Positions 32,634-43,100 of a stretch of 64,000 bases of DNA are shown here, in pieces. Position 1 is the stretch's first letter. Each line of letters starts with the position of its first letter. Source of the DNA: Clostridium sp. (GTDB lineage Bacteria; Bacillota; Clostridia; Clostridiales; Clostridiaceae). The stretch is taken from positions 1 to 64,000 of the forward strand of contig JARLHR010000091.1 in NCBI GenBank assembly GCA_031292145.1, given 5' to 3'. The position numbers were made by a program, and so were the translations under genes. The notes beneath the pieces are model-generated. The model saw nothing but the letters and a program-made list of their open reading frames with translations. It did not search any database and was not told the origin of the DNA.

Positions 32634-33794
32634 CTATTGTGGTTCCCATCCATTTAAAACATTTTTTTCTGTGCAATCTTTAGCTTCTGAATCTGAAAGG
32701 AACTTTCTTGTAGCTAAAGCAGTATCAACAGATCCTGGTCCATTACTTCCATATTCATAAAATCTTGAGTCTTCAGGAGTAAACCAAATTACATTTCCAT
32801 TCTCATCTTTTCCAGACATCTTATCCCATCCAGTAGTCTTAATGTGGTCTCCCAAGTTACAATTCAAATAAATTACGCTTCCTATAGCATACGGATCAGC
32901 TTTTCTAACTCCTCCTTCAAAGGTAGTTGTTGGATGCCATGGTCTTCCAAGTGCAACTGAATTTTTTGACATTGAATCACTTTCGGCTTTTATATTACAT
33001 TTGTAAAATACGAAACCATATTTATTCTTTGCATTTGTACTAGCAGCAGTAATATAACCATTTTGATTAGGTGATTTCATATCTATTGATACAATATTAC
33101 AATTATTGAAGAAACCTTGACCAGCACCAAAAATGAAATCTATACATCCTACTATTGTACAGTTTTTGTAATATTGTGTACCCGCATTACTATATAGCGT
33201 ATCTTGATATCCTGTAATTTTACAGTTTTTAATATATGCCTTATTACTATCTTTATCAAATTTTAAAGCTACAGCTTGTGCATCTTTAAGCTTTGTAGAA
33301 TCTGTATCAGCTTTAGCTTTATTTACAGGATAGTCAAAGCCATTTTCAAAAGTTAAATTTTCAGCACTAAAATTTGGTGCAATAACAGATACACTTGCTG
33401 AGTCAAAAGTACCATAAGTAGTGCCATCAGACTTTTTAGTTCCACTTGCCACATCATATGTTAATTTTGTTTTGTCAATATCTTCACCAATAAGACTTAT
33501 ATTAGGTTTATCAATAGTTACCTTTTCATAATATGTGCCATCTTTTATGTATATAGTATATTGGCTACTTGAATCTGTTGGTGCCTGATCAATTGCTGAA
33601 GTTAAAGTCTTATACGTTGGTGTTCCATCTTCTTTAGAACCATCGTTTCCAGAAAATTTACTATCAACAATAACATTGTACTTGGCTGTTGCAGAAGACG
33701 TGTCTTTACTGTCTTTATTTGATGCACATCCTCCGAAAATGAGAGATGTTGTAAGCACTCCTAGTATTACAAAGCTTAGTGATTTTTTTCCCAT
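32634..33794 (-). CDS. Pectinesterase, lipoprotein
   Basis: A 386-residue carbohydrate esterase family 8 protein that removes methyl groups from pectin. An N-terminal lipoprotein signal (FGGC, Cys at about 23) indicates attachment to the outside of the membrane. A right-handed beta-helix follows with the family motifs: ALKFDKDSNKAYIKNC, GYQDTLYSNAGTQYY (catalytic Gln/Asp), GCIDFIFGAG (catalytic Asp) and LGRPWHP (Arg/Trp). It is full length. It is a separate unit from the dlt-like operon, 128 bases away, with SD TAGGAGG. It implies growth on plant material. No pectate lyase is adjacent. Confidence 0.93.
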   Translation of the reverse strand: MGKKSLSFVILGVLTTSLIFGGCASNKDSKDTSSATAKYNVIVDSKFSGNDGSKEDGTPTYKTLTSAIDQAPTDSSSQYTIYIKDGTYYEKVTIDKPNISLIGEDIDKTKLTYDVASGTKKSDGTTYGTFDSASVSVIAPNFSAENLTFENGFDYPVNKAKADTDSTKLKDAQAVALKFDKDSNKAYIKNCKITGYQDTLYSNAGTQYYKNCTIVGCIDFIFGAGQGFFNNCNIVSIDMKSPNQNGYITAASTNAKNKYGFVFYKCNIKAESDSMSKNSVALGRPWHPTTTFEGGVRKADPYAIGSVIYLNCNLGDHIKTTGWDKMSGKDENGNVIWFTPEDSRFYEYGSNGPGSVDTALATRKFLSDSEAKDCTEKNVLNGWEPQ

Positions 33795-34021
33795 CTTTAT
33801 TCCTCCTATAATTTAAAACTAATTAAAATACTATCAAACAATTTAACTATAAACGTTAACATTTATTATACCAAAACATGTTAAAATATCAATGGACACG
33901 TTAACAATTTTAAAAATTCACATTATTGGATTTTATAATAAGGAATAAACCGAAAAATTCTCTTCATAATCTAAACAAAATCACATTTTAATACAACATA
34001 CTCAAATTCATGGAAATACAA
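33795..34021. other. Intergenic, nothing recognised
   Basis: AT-rich sequence upstream of the pectinesterase. It should hold that gene's promoter. Short AACGTTAACA-like and GTTAAC motifs recur around 33850-33905 but no clear operator can be assigned. Confidence 0.3.
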
Positions 34022-34055
34022 ATACGGAAGCCCCCTATTTATAAGACTTCCGTAT
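34022..34055 (-). terminator. Terminator after the tRNA-Leu fragment
   Basis: Perfect 9-bp arms ATACGGAAG / CTTCCGTAT around a 16-base loop, followed on the minus strand by TTTG. It lies 8 bases beyond the CCA end of the tRNA fragment and is probably the original terminator of that tRNA. Confidence 0.6.
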
Positions 34056-34063
34056 CTCAAAAT

Positions 34064-34135
34064 TGGTGCAGGTGACGGGACTTGAACCCGTACGTTATTC
34101 AACACACGCCCCTCAAACGTAAAACGCATTATGTC
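34064..34135 (-). pseudogene. 3' part of a tRNA-Leu(GAG), probable attachment-site scar
   Basis: On the minus strand there is a good anticodon arm (loop TTGAGGG, anticodon GAG), a short class II variable arm (GTT / AAC), a perfect T arm (ACGGG TTCAAGT CCCGT, 34091-34075) and an acceptor 3' strand CACCTGC-A-CCA (ending at 34064). The sequence 5' of the anticodon arm does not offer the matching GCAGGTG acceptor strand or a proper D arm, so it is not a complete tRNA. A 3'-terminal tRNA fragment is the normal trace of tyrosine-recombinase integration into a tRNA gene. The intact gene would be at the other end of the inserted element, outside the window. Confidence 0.65.
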
Positions 34136-34615
34136 TCTGCTGACTTCCCTAATCTCCGTACTCAACGCACGTTATCTTATATCAAAATAACGCACATTTA
34201 GTTATTAATATCAATTTACTATTATCTTAAACGTATGTCAATATTTTAACATCATTTTTATTCAAAAATTCTTTCTATGGACGTATTCAGATGTACACCT
34301 TTCATTTATGAAATAAATTATAAATCCGTTCTGACATATGATAAGCTCGCTCTGATATCACATATAAATAAGATATATTAACCTCTTCCGAACTTATAAA
34401 TTTCTATTCTTCATTATTAAATACCATACCTTTTACTCCATGTATAAATTGAGTTATCTAATAAAGTTCATGATAAACAAAGGGCTTGTAGGTGATTGTA
34501 GCTATTATTTAAACAAAAGTGCTATAAACTATTAAATTATTTGTATTATACAATTAATATTCTTGGTATTACTACATTTATTTAATATACTGGACAGTCA
34601 AAAGTTCTAGAATTA

Positions 34616-34647
34616 AAAAAGTCGTAGCACACTGTACTACGACTTTT
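34616..34647 (-). terminator. tRNA-Trp terminator
   Basis: Perfect 11-bp arms AAAAGTCGTAG / CTACGACTTTT, 9-base loop, then TTAATT on the minus strand, directly after the tRNA. Confidence 0.85.
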
Positions 34648-34648
34648 G

Positions 34649-34723
34649 TGGCAGGGGCAGTAGGATTTGAACCCACAACCAATGGTTTTGGAGACCACTA
34701 CTCTACCGTTGAGCCACACCCCT
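34649..34723 (-). tRNA. tRNA-Trp (anticodon CCA)
   Basis: 75 nt including an encoded CCA. Acceptor AGGGGTG / TGCCCCT (two wobble pairs), D stem GCTC / GAGT, anticodon arm GTGGT CTCCAAA ACCAT (anticodon CCA), T arm GTGGG TTCAAAT CCTAC, discriminator G. The several wobble pairs make it weaker than a typical clostridial tRNA-Trp, which it otherwise resembles. It has its own terminator. If the Leu fragment marks an island end, this tRNA is cargo of that island. Confidence 0.9.
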
Positions 34724-35377
34724 AAGACATTAATCATTATATAAACTAAGTAATATTCATGGCTTAATTAAAACCTAATATCACTCTCATAATATAAATT
34801 TTTATAAAATTAAACTTATTGTTGTCACTTCGTTGTCAAAATCATTTATCATAATCCTTGTAAAATAGCTATTCTAAAGGATCTTCTAAGCTTAATCTGT
34901 GTTTATTAAACTCTTATTTTATAACTAACAACATTAGCAAATTATAATTTTCAATAAACCTTCTCTTAGACTAGTATCTCTAAATCCACTATCTCCCTAA
35001 GCCATTGAAAGAAGTTGTTGTTGCCAATATTATTAAGAAAGCTAATTCACCTACTCTTCACTGATAATTCACCTGTTAAAATTCTTAATTATTAAGAATT
35101 TTAACTAAAAGTGAAAAAAGTGAATAGTATATTTAAATATTTATAATAGTATATTTAAATATTTATATTAGAAAAAAGAAATGTTAAATTAATTATTTAT
35201 AATATAAGAGAGATTATTAAAATACACTTCACTTTTTTCACTTAATAGAAAATTTACTCAGTTATTAATGAAAATTTCGAGTGAAAAGGAAAGTGAATGG
35301 TTAATAGATCTTCATATTATAAATTAAACCATACTACACTCAAATAGAATGAGAATAAATTTTAGATATATATTGGT
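34724..35377. other. Non-coding stretch with tandem and inverted repeats
   Basis: No gene. Two perfect 22-bp direct repeats (AATAGTATATTTAAATATTT plus AT; 35123-35144 and 35145-35166) lie between perfect 16-bp inverted arms AAGTGAAAAAAGTGAA (35109-35124) and TTCACTTTTTTCACTT (35228-35243). A further hairpin TAAAATTCTTAA / TTAAGAATTTTA lies at 35077-35103. The stretch 34166-34615 on the other side of the tRNA shows nothing recognisable. Confidence 0.6.
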
Positions 35378-36493
35378 TTAATCACTTTCTTTATTTTTAT
35401 TATTAAAGTCATTTTTCTCATACACTTTTTCTATAATATCTAAACTTAAATTATAAAAACTTATTTGTGTAGCTTTTTTAAATTGATCTTTATTTAATGA
35501 GTAAAGGAAATATAGAGCTGTAATTACAATTATTATAAACGACACTAAAAGTCTAATATAATCATTATCATTAAGCTTGAGTATTTCATAAATTTTTTGT
35601 GAAAAAGTTATAAGATTAAATATGAGTGTAAATACTATCGCATACACTGGAACTAATGATTGAAATGAACTTTCTTGCTTATATGCAATTTTACTCTTTA
35701 TAATTGCTTTTTCTCTTTCATAAGTTTCCTTATCCTTTACGATAATAGAATACGCTTCATTAAGCTTATCATGAAGTTCTTCCATTAACTTTTGTTCAAC
35801 TCTTTCTTCAGTTTTAATTTTAAATTTCTCTCCAAAACGTTTCCTTAAGAGTTGATTATATCTTTTTTTCAATTTCCAAAATGTATATCCATTTACAGAA
35901 TCTTTTAGAATAATAGGATTAGTATCATAGATATTCAAATTTATGTTTGAAATAGCTGTAGAAGCAGCTGCAACTTCAGTTCTTGCTAAATTCTGATCTT
36001 CTCTTTCTATTTCTTCAATAACTTTTAAACTAATATTGTTAATTAATAATATTAGTTTATTTTTTTCATCCGGCTTATTTACAATAATTTTACTGACATA
36101 ATATATTAAACCAAGAAAAATCAGCATCCTAATTATTGGAGTTATTATACTAACTACTAATTGTGGCAAAAAATTTATTTTTATATCAAATATATTACTG
36201 CTTTGAAAATATAGTATAAAAATTCCTGAAAAAAGGGCCACTGAAAAATTAATTATGCTATTCATATACGGAGTAATATACTTGCCTACATTATGTTCAA
36301 GTCTAATCTTTTCAGATATTATATCTAATTCATTTTTATTTATTTTTTCAATATAATCTTCTTTTATCTTATTTTTCAATTTTAATATATCATAATGATC
36401 ATTCTTATTTTTGATGCTATCTTTTATTTCTTCATAATATATTTCTAAGCAATCTTTATAAAATCTTTTTTCTTTTTTCTTATTTAAAAACAT
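35378..36493 (-). CDS. Unknown membrane protein with four helices
   Basis: A 371-residue protein. A charged, helical N-terminus (1-75) is followed by a pair of membrane helices (about 80-100 and 110-140), a long cytoplasmic coiled-coil-prone segment rich in Lys and Glu (about 155-285), and a second helix pair (about 295-340). The C-terminus is hydrophilic. No catalytic motif is seen. The start is the ATG at 36493, five bases after GGGGG; an upstream ATG overlaps the SD. It is the first gene inside the island next to the STAND genes and is transcribed in the same direction, but from its own unit. A membrane-damaging effector or a structural protein are both possible. Confidence 0.65.
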   Translation of the reverse strand: MFLNKKKEKRFYKDCLEIYYEEIKDSIKNKNDHYDILKLKNKIKEDYIEKINKNELDIISEKIRLEHNVGKYITPYMNSIINFSVALFSGIFILYFQSSNIFDIKINFLPQLVVSIITPIIRMLIFLGLIYYVSKIIVNKPDEKNKLILLINNISLKVIEEIEREDQNLARTEVAAASTAISNINLNIYDTNPIILKDSVNGYTFWKLKKRYNQLLRKRFGEKFKIKTEERVEQKLMEELHDKLNEAYSIIVKDKETYEREKAIIKSKIAYKQESSFQSLVPVYAIVFTLIFNLITFSQKIYEILKLNDNDYIRLLVSFIIIVITALYFLYSLNKDQFKKATQISFYNLSLDIIEKVYEKNDFNNKNKESD

Positions 36494-36915
36494 AAAAACC
36501 CCCATAAAATTACCACATATAGCTATTATAGCATATTTATTTGTAATTTAGTTTTTTAGATAAAAGAAAAAAGTACACAATTGTAGGCACAATTATATAT
36601 TGATTTATATAAAAATGTTTTTTACATATTTATTCTCTAAATATCTACAAACTAAAACACACAACAACACATTCTATATTGCCGCATGTTTCATGGTGGA
36701 GGCGAAGCATGACCTTTGAAATCCACTTTTTATCAATAGTTCTGCTATAGTAAATATAATTTTAAACATCTTCTAAATGACTTCATTAACTGTATGCCAT
36801 CTAATTTATTAAGCCTTACTTCTATACTTTTAATACCTTTTGGGTTACTTTAACATTCTATAAATTTTCTAATTTCTTAAGCTTTTTCATTTTTCTTCCT
36901 CTATCAAAAATTCAT
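36494..36915. other. Intergenic with sequence shared with other island gaps
   Basis: No gene. CATGGTGGAGGCGA (36692-36705) recurs nearly exactly at 39807-39820, on the other side of the next gene. ACCTTTGAAATCC (from 36712) recurs near 40081. No clear terminator is seen. Confidence 0.45.
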
Positions 36916-39603
36916 CTAATTACAACATGAAAATTCTTCAATCAAATTAACATTTTTTGCTAGATAACCCTTATCATTTTGAATAACCTCAAATTCAACT
37001 TTCTGTCCTATAGAAATTTTTGAAAAATCCCCATTAAAATCTTTCCAATAAAGAAATATTGATTCATATTTTCTGTTCTTTATAAATCCGTAAGAAATTT
37101 TCTTAGCATAAAGATATCCTTCATTTTCATTTTCAATATTTTGCACTAAGCTTTTGAAATCCTCAGCTAAATATTGCTTTAGTTTTTCCCTGTTTTTTAT
37201 TGATATACATGGAAATATTGATTCAATTCTATTTTGTGTATAAGTATACTGATTACAATATATAATTCTATTTTTATATTTATTTAATATAAATAATAAC
37301 AAATTAATTCCCTCAATATTTTCTACATTATCTTTTACGCATGTCTGAGTTGCTGCTTCAATAATCTCAGAAATTGTTGTAATTATTTTATAGTCTTTAT
37401 TTTCATCATTTAAAACTTCTATTATATCAATTGCATCATATAATAAATCAATTGCTTTTTTTATATCTTCTTCATTTATGCTTTTAATTGCCCAATCTCT
37501 TAGATTATCAGCTGCTTGATCAACTGTTATTTTTTTATATTTAATTCTTAATTCCTTTTCATCATGTACTAAATCATAAAATATTTTATGAGCCTCTTCA
37601 TATTTATTTAATGATTTTAAAATTCTTGCTTTTTCTAACTTTATATCATTATTATCTTTATCTAACGATTCTGCTAAATTACAATATTCAAGTGCTCCTT
37701 CAAAATCTTTTACAAAACTTAATTTAAATCCAGAATATAAATACAATAATGGAGCATAATCACATTTACATTCGAGTGCTGTTCTATATTCATTATCTGC
37801 AGAATAGAAATCCCCTTTACTAGCATATATAAATCCAGATATCTTATATATTTCAAAATAATTTGGAACAGCATTCTTTGCCTTATTTATACACTCAAAA
37901 GCCTCAGTATACTCTCTTTTTGATGAATAAGTTAACGCTTGTCTTAAATAATATGCAGCTATTTTTTCATCTTCATGAGAAATGGTTATCGATTTAGGAT
38001 CATATGGATTTACTTGATTTTGAATGTCCATATTATCATAAAGCCCATTAAGTTGTCTAATTTTTTTAGTTACTGTTATAAATGATTCATTAGATGGTTT
38101 GCAATGTTGTTGTAGATATTCTCGTCCAAAATCACTAATATAAAAAAGAGTTTGTATTTCATTATTGGAATTATTCGATTCCATTTTAACAATATTAGTA
38201 CTTGTTAGATCATTTAATGCCTTTCTATGCATTATTGAATCAAATTCCAATAAATAATCAAGTTCTGCATCACTACATTTCTTATTGGCAATTAACAGAA
38301 CTTCAAGGACTTTTTTAGCATCTTCAGTTAGCTTTTCATATACATTAGACATGCAATAATTAGTTAACTCCTCTGTATGTGTTAATATAGATTCTATAGT
38401 TTCTCCTTTTAGCAAATTTATAACAAACCATTTCATTGCTAATGGATTTGAATGTAGTTTTGTACATATCTTATCATCAATATCTTTGTCACTCAAGTTT
38501 AGCAAATTACTTACATCATAATTTTTAGCAAGTCTTCTTAAATAATAAACCCTTTCTTTCTTTCCTAATCCTTCTAAATTTATTCTTGATTCAAATTCCC
38601 CGATTCCTATTCTAGATGTTATTACTACTTTTGAACCTCTTGGAATCTCACCTAAAAAGTTTCTAATCGCATCAGAATTTATTGTTTCTAAGTTATCTAA
38701 TACCAGTAATATTTTGAAATTTTTCATATATTCCAATATATTTCCAATGACTTCATCAACATTTTCAAATTTTGTTTTATTATCAAGTTTTGATATTATT
38801 TCTTTATACATATCGATTGTATTTGTTATCGCATTTTTAATATTATTAAATTCACCGTTATTTAATACCTTTGTCTTTAAAGATACCCATATTATAGCTT
38901 CGTAAGGTTGATCAATTTGATCTATAATATCATATAAACATCTTAAAATTAATGCTGTTTTTCCAATTCCTCCATCACCTATCAACGATATAATAGGATA
39001 ATTACTACATAATAATTTATTTTTAATATTTATTCTTTCTTCTTGCCTACCTATAAATCCTGTATCATCAAATTCAGCTTCAGGTAAATTATGTAACACC
39101 TTGTCTTCTGTGTAATCATTAAATTTTGGAATATTAATTCCAAATATCGAAGATGGATCTTCACTTATTTTATTTTTTATATCTCTGGTGCTATTCCAAT
39201 TAATAAATTTATAACTATTTATAGAATCAACAAAATCTATTACAATTGGTAAATCCTCATACTCAAGAGGTCTTGAATGCATTACTCTATTTCTAATAGG
39301 TACAATTTTATTCAATTGCTCACTTAATTCTTCTACATTAAATAAAACTGATTTAGGAAATATCTTTTTAAACTTATTTATTATACATATACAATCGCCG
39401 AAATCAAGATATTCAACTAAATCTAATACATTATCTTCAAACTTTCCACTTCTTGATTTAAGCCTTGCAATTAATGTTTCATCAAAAAGAATTTGTACAT
39501 TTTCTTCTACTATATTTTCTGTAATAAATGTCCTCAAATCCATTTCTATAGATGAAATAAAAGCATACAAGGTTAACCTTGTTGCAGCTATTTTGTATTC
39601 CAT
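36916..39603 (-). CDS. HEPN / NB-ARC / TPR / cold-shock-domain STAND protein (predicted defence)
   Basis: An 895-residue multi-domain NTPase. Residues 1-150 form a helical HEPN-like domain ending in R104-NRVM-H109, the RX4H motif of HEPN RNases. An NB-ARC-type STAND ATPase follows: Walker A GDGGIGKT (209-216), Walker B ILLVLDNLE (298-306), the VVITSR sensor (326-331) and the LHSNPLAMKWF block. Helical repeats resembling TPRs span about 545-740, for example ALTYSSKREYTEAFECINKA. The C-terminal 65 residues look like a cold-shock (OB) domain: GFIKNRKYESIFLYWKDF and GQKVEFEVIQNDKGYLAKNV. Known STAND defence proteins sense a phage product with the repeats and fire the N-terminal effector. Here that would be RNA cleavage. 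SD GAGGTG, single-gene unit. Confidence 0.82.
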   Translation of the reverse strand: MEYKIAATRLTLYAFISSIEMDLRTFITENIVEENVQILFDETLIARLKSRSGKFEDNVLDLVEYLDFGDCICIINKFKKIFPKSVLFNVEELSEQLNKIVPIRNRVMHSRPLEYEDLPIVIDFVDSINSYKFINWNSTRDIKNKISEDPSSIFGINIPKFNDYTEDKVLHNLPEAEFDDTGFIGRQEERINIKNKLLCSNYPIISLIGDGGIGKTALILRCLYDIIDQIDQPYEAIIWVSLKTKVLNNGEFNNIKNAITNTIDMYKEIISKLDNKTKFENVDEVIGNILEYMKNFKILLVLDNLETINSDAIRNFLGEIPRGSKVVITSRIGIGEFESRINLEGLGKKERVYYLRRLAKNYDVSNLLNLSDKDIDDKICTKLHSNPLAMKWFVINLLKGETIESILTHTEELTNYCMSNVYEKLTEDAKKVLEVLLIANKKCSDAELDYLLEFDSIMHRKALNDLTSTNIVKMESNNSNNEIQTLFYISDFGREYLQQHCKPSNESFITVTKKIRQLNGLYDNMDIQNQVNPYDPKSITISHEDEKIAAYYLRQALTYSSKREYTEAFECINKAKNAVPNYFEIYKISGFIYASKGDFYSADNEYRTALECKCDYAPLLYLYSGFKLSFVKDFEGALEYCNLAESLDKDNNDIKLEKARILKSLNKYEEAHKIFYDLVHDEKELRIKYKKITVDQAADNLRDWAIKSINEEDIKKAIDLLYDAIDIIEVLNDENKDYKIITTISEIIEAATQTCVKDNVENIEGINLLLFILNKYKNRIIYCNQYTYTQNRIESIFPCISIKNREKLKQYLAEDFKSLVQNIENENEGYLYAKKISYGFIKNRKYESIFLYWKDFNGDFSKISIGQKVEFEVIQNDKGYLAKNVNLIEEFSCCN

Positions 39604-40151
39604 TTTTCAACACCTCTTTCGCTTATATCCATTTTAATATGCCACTATTCATAAAGATGACTTTAATTAACATATTATAAACCATTAATTCAATTTTATC
39701 TTTTTTAGGGAATTATTTCAATAATTTATATGCTATATGTATAGTTTTATTATTTTAACTTTCACCTATAGATGGAGCATATTAAATTTTAGTTTTCATG
39801 GGTTTTTATGGTGGAGGCGAGGGGTCAGTGGCATCCATACTTTCATATAGCCAAGACTTTGCCACCAACCTCCTTCAGATTTCACTTATTTACAAATCCT
39901 AAATTTTTATAAATTTCATTTCTTTATTTTCTGAAAATTAATTCAATAGCTTGATAATCTAAACAACAAGTATACATGCATTATATAAAATATTTTTTGT
40001 TATTTGCTAAATTAACCAAAAACAAAATAACACAGAACAATCTATTTCCGTCGTAAGTTTCATGTTTAAGACAATTTCATTACCTTTGAAATCCCTGCAT
40101 AGATTACAATTATCTAGTATAATAAATGATTTATTAATTATATTTCTTTCT
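39604..40151. other. Intergenic between two STAND genes, with shared short repeats
   Basis: 548 bp without a gene. TATGGTGGAGGCGA at 39807-39820 and ACCTTTGAAATCC near 40081 repeat the motifs seen at 36692 and 36712. The surrounding 60 bases around 40030-40095 and 36660-36725 are also similar. Confidence 0.45.
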
Positions 40152-43100
40152 CTATCTTCCATTTATAATATTATATAAGTAATGACTTTTAACCACTTTT
40201 TTTTCTTCATAAATACAACTTTCACTTATTTCAGCTCTACCTGGAAAATTATTTCCAATTCCACCAGTAATGATTTGTTTTTCACCAAGAGTTGTCCATA
40301 TTAATGTGAATTCATTTCTATCTAAATATTCATTTAACAGTTGTCTATTTACATAAATTACTCTATCTTTTCCCATTCCCATTATGAACATCTTTTTTGA
40401 ATCATAAGTATATACATTCCCTCCATTCCATGTTAGATCGATATCTTTAAAAAACTCATTGCATGGAAATAAAAATTTATTGGCTATATCTGTTGAGCAA
40501 AATGGTGAATCCTTCTCATTATTAAATTGATTAATTGTAGGAATTAATTTCACTTGCAGACCATTCACTTTCTTTCTTTCATATTCTTGTTCCAAATAAT
40601 TTCTATATGATGCGCTCCACGGATATTCCCCAATACATCCCTCATAAAAATTCCGCCCTTCTGGCATCCACCTTCCATCAAAATTTTTATCTTCTACCCA
40701 TCCTTTAAATTTCTTTAATTCAATATTTTTTACTAAATAACTTCTTATTTGAAACCAAATTTCTCTTAATGGATATCTTTCTCCTCTTCCTTCATAGTCC
40801 TCAGAATCAAAATACCCTTCTAATAAAATATATTCTTCATCCTCATATCTAAATTCTATCAGCTTCTTAGTTGCATTTTTTAAATCTTCTTTTCTAAACC
40901 AGTCCATATATTTTAAATTTCTTATTCGGTCAAAATCATATGTAAATTCATTTCCTTTAAAATTAATATTTAAATTTTCTGGTAAAATACACGTTAAATC
41001 AATTTTTCTAAATCTATTACCTTGTTCCTTTGGAATTATTTCTTCATAATCATCATATTTATATTTAGGTTTATAGATATAGTTATCATAAATCCTTCCC
41101 AATATATTATATAAAGCTATATTTTGATACTTTTTTCCTACTCTCTCTACACTTTCATCCCTACTCCTCAGAGAACCATAAGTATAATCAATATACTCAT
41201 CTAACTTTTTGGTCTTTTCTGAATATCCCATATCTAGTATTTCAACAAAAATTAAATTGCCTATATCCTTTTTACTAAATCCATAATCCTCCACCTCACC
41301 AGATATCGTATATATTCCAAAGTCACTTTCAGTACAATTGTAATATAATTCACTATATTCTTCTTTTATTTTTTCTATATCCTTCGATTTAATTTTATTT
41401 ATCTTTTCACTATTATATGGTGGCCTAAAATCTTCTATATTATAATCTAGCAAATTTAGATGCTTGGCAAATTCAGCTATATTTCTTAAGTAATCTCGTA
41501 TTAGAATATTGGTTGGAAAATTATTTTCAAAAATAAAGTTTTTATAAATATATTCTATCACATTTTTAATATCTTCTTTTTCCCGATTTAAAATTAAGGA
41601 TGCGTATATAGCTCCCCATAACCTCTCTTGAATATATTCATCATTAACTTTCTTAAATACATCTATAACAAAAAAAATAGTTTCTGGGTATAATCTTATT
41701 ATATTGGTTAACGCTTTACTTGATAAATCTCTTAAATATCTATCATTCAAAGAAGTAAACCAACCTAAAATTATTTCCCATAGTTTAATAATCTCCATAT
41801 CTAAATTTCTACTATTTAAATTTCCAGCATTCTTAACTATTTTACCTATGATTTCATGATTTTCATAAGACTTCAACATTATATATCCTAAAAAATTATC
41901 TCTATTAATTATATTTTTATACATAAATAAATTATTAAAATAATACGCATTTATTATACATTTTTTTTTAAGTGACAATTCTAAAATACTAAATAAAGAA
42001 GTTTCAATTAATTCTTGATCGTCTGTATAGCATAAGCAATGTTCAATGATTTTAATAGTTTGATAATCTACTTGCTCTGTTTTTCTCCAAGCCAATGATG
42101 TTAAGGTTAATTTATATAACTTAGCGTTTTGTAATTCTAAGTCGTAAATAATTTCATTATCATATTTCTCTCTATACAAAATTATTATTACTTCTAAAAC
42201 TCCCTTATATATTATTATATTATTTAGAAGTTCATTGACTTTTAATTTTAATTCATTACCGATATGCATTTTCAAAATATTTTCAGCTATTAAATAATCA
42301 TAGAATCTTTCAAATGAAAATGAAACAGTCTCTTCATTTACATCATTTTCTTTTAATATGTTTTCAGATATTAACTCATCTAATAATTGTTTAACTATTC
42401 CATCTGATTCTCCTAATAATTCTGTTAAAACTAATTTAATAATTTTTCTTAATTCCTTCCATTCTATAAAGTTAACACTTTTTGCATTCATATACTCTGC
42501 TATTTTTTCAGCACACAAAAAAACAACTTTATCTCTAGTAGACATATATTTTGATAATTTTTTAGATATCTTGTCATTCCTTGCTTTTAAAAACCTTTGC
42601 AGTAAATCAGTTAACCCATCAATATCAAAAATAGCCTCTTCCTTGGTATCATTTAATGTCTCACAATATAATTTTAAAAATAATGGATTGTAATATTCTT
42701 GCTCCATCTTATTTTCAAATGGAATACCTATATTATAATATTGAAAGTATTTTTCTAAAGCTGCATATTCCACACCTCTAAATCCAGTGTGATTTATAAA
42801 TAAGATTCTATCTGCTACGTCATTTTCTAAAACTTCTGATACATATAAACTTCTACAAGATACAATTAACTTTACATTTCTATATTTTTTAATTTTTTCA
42901 ACTAACCTTATTAAATTATCATTCCAATATCTTTTATTATCAGTTTCATTTATCCCATCTATACATATTAAAATTACTTTATTTTCTATCTCTCCAATTA
43001 TATTTAATCTATATAATAGATATTCAAAAGTAATCCCTTTAATTGATAATTTCTCAAGCATTGTTTCTTCAGGTGACTTCTCTCTAAATTCTTGTCCAAA

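Noticed and set aside
33971..34165. 64-codon minus-strand frame across the tRNA-Leu fragment
   Set aside because: It runs through tRNA-derived sequence and a terminator and has no SD.
34064..34170. Complete functional tRNA-Leu
   Set aside because: The 5' acceptor strand and D arm cannot be matched to the 3' strand CACCTGC; only the 3' portion is sound.
35123..35166. CRISPR array
   Set aside because: Only two adjacent copies, no spacers, AT-only sequence and no cas genes.
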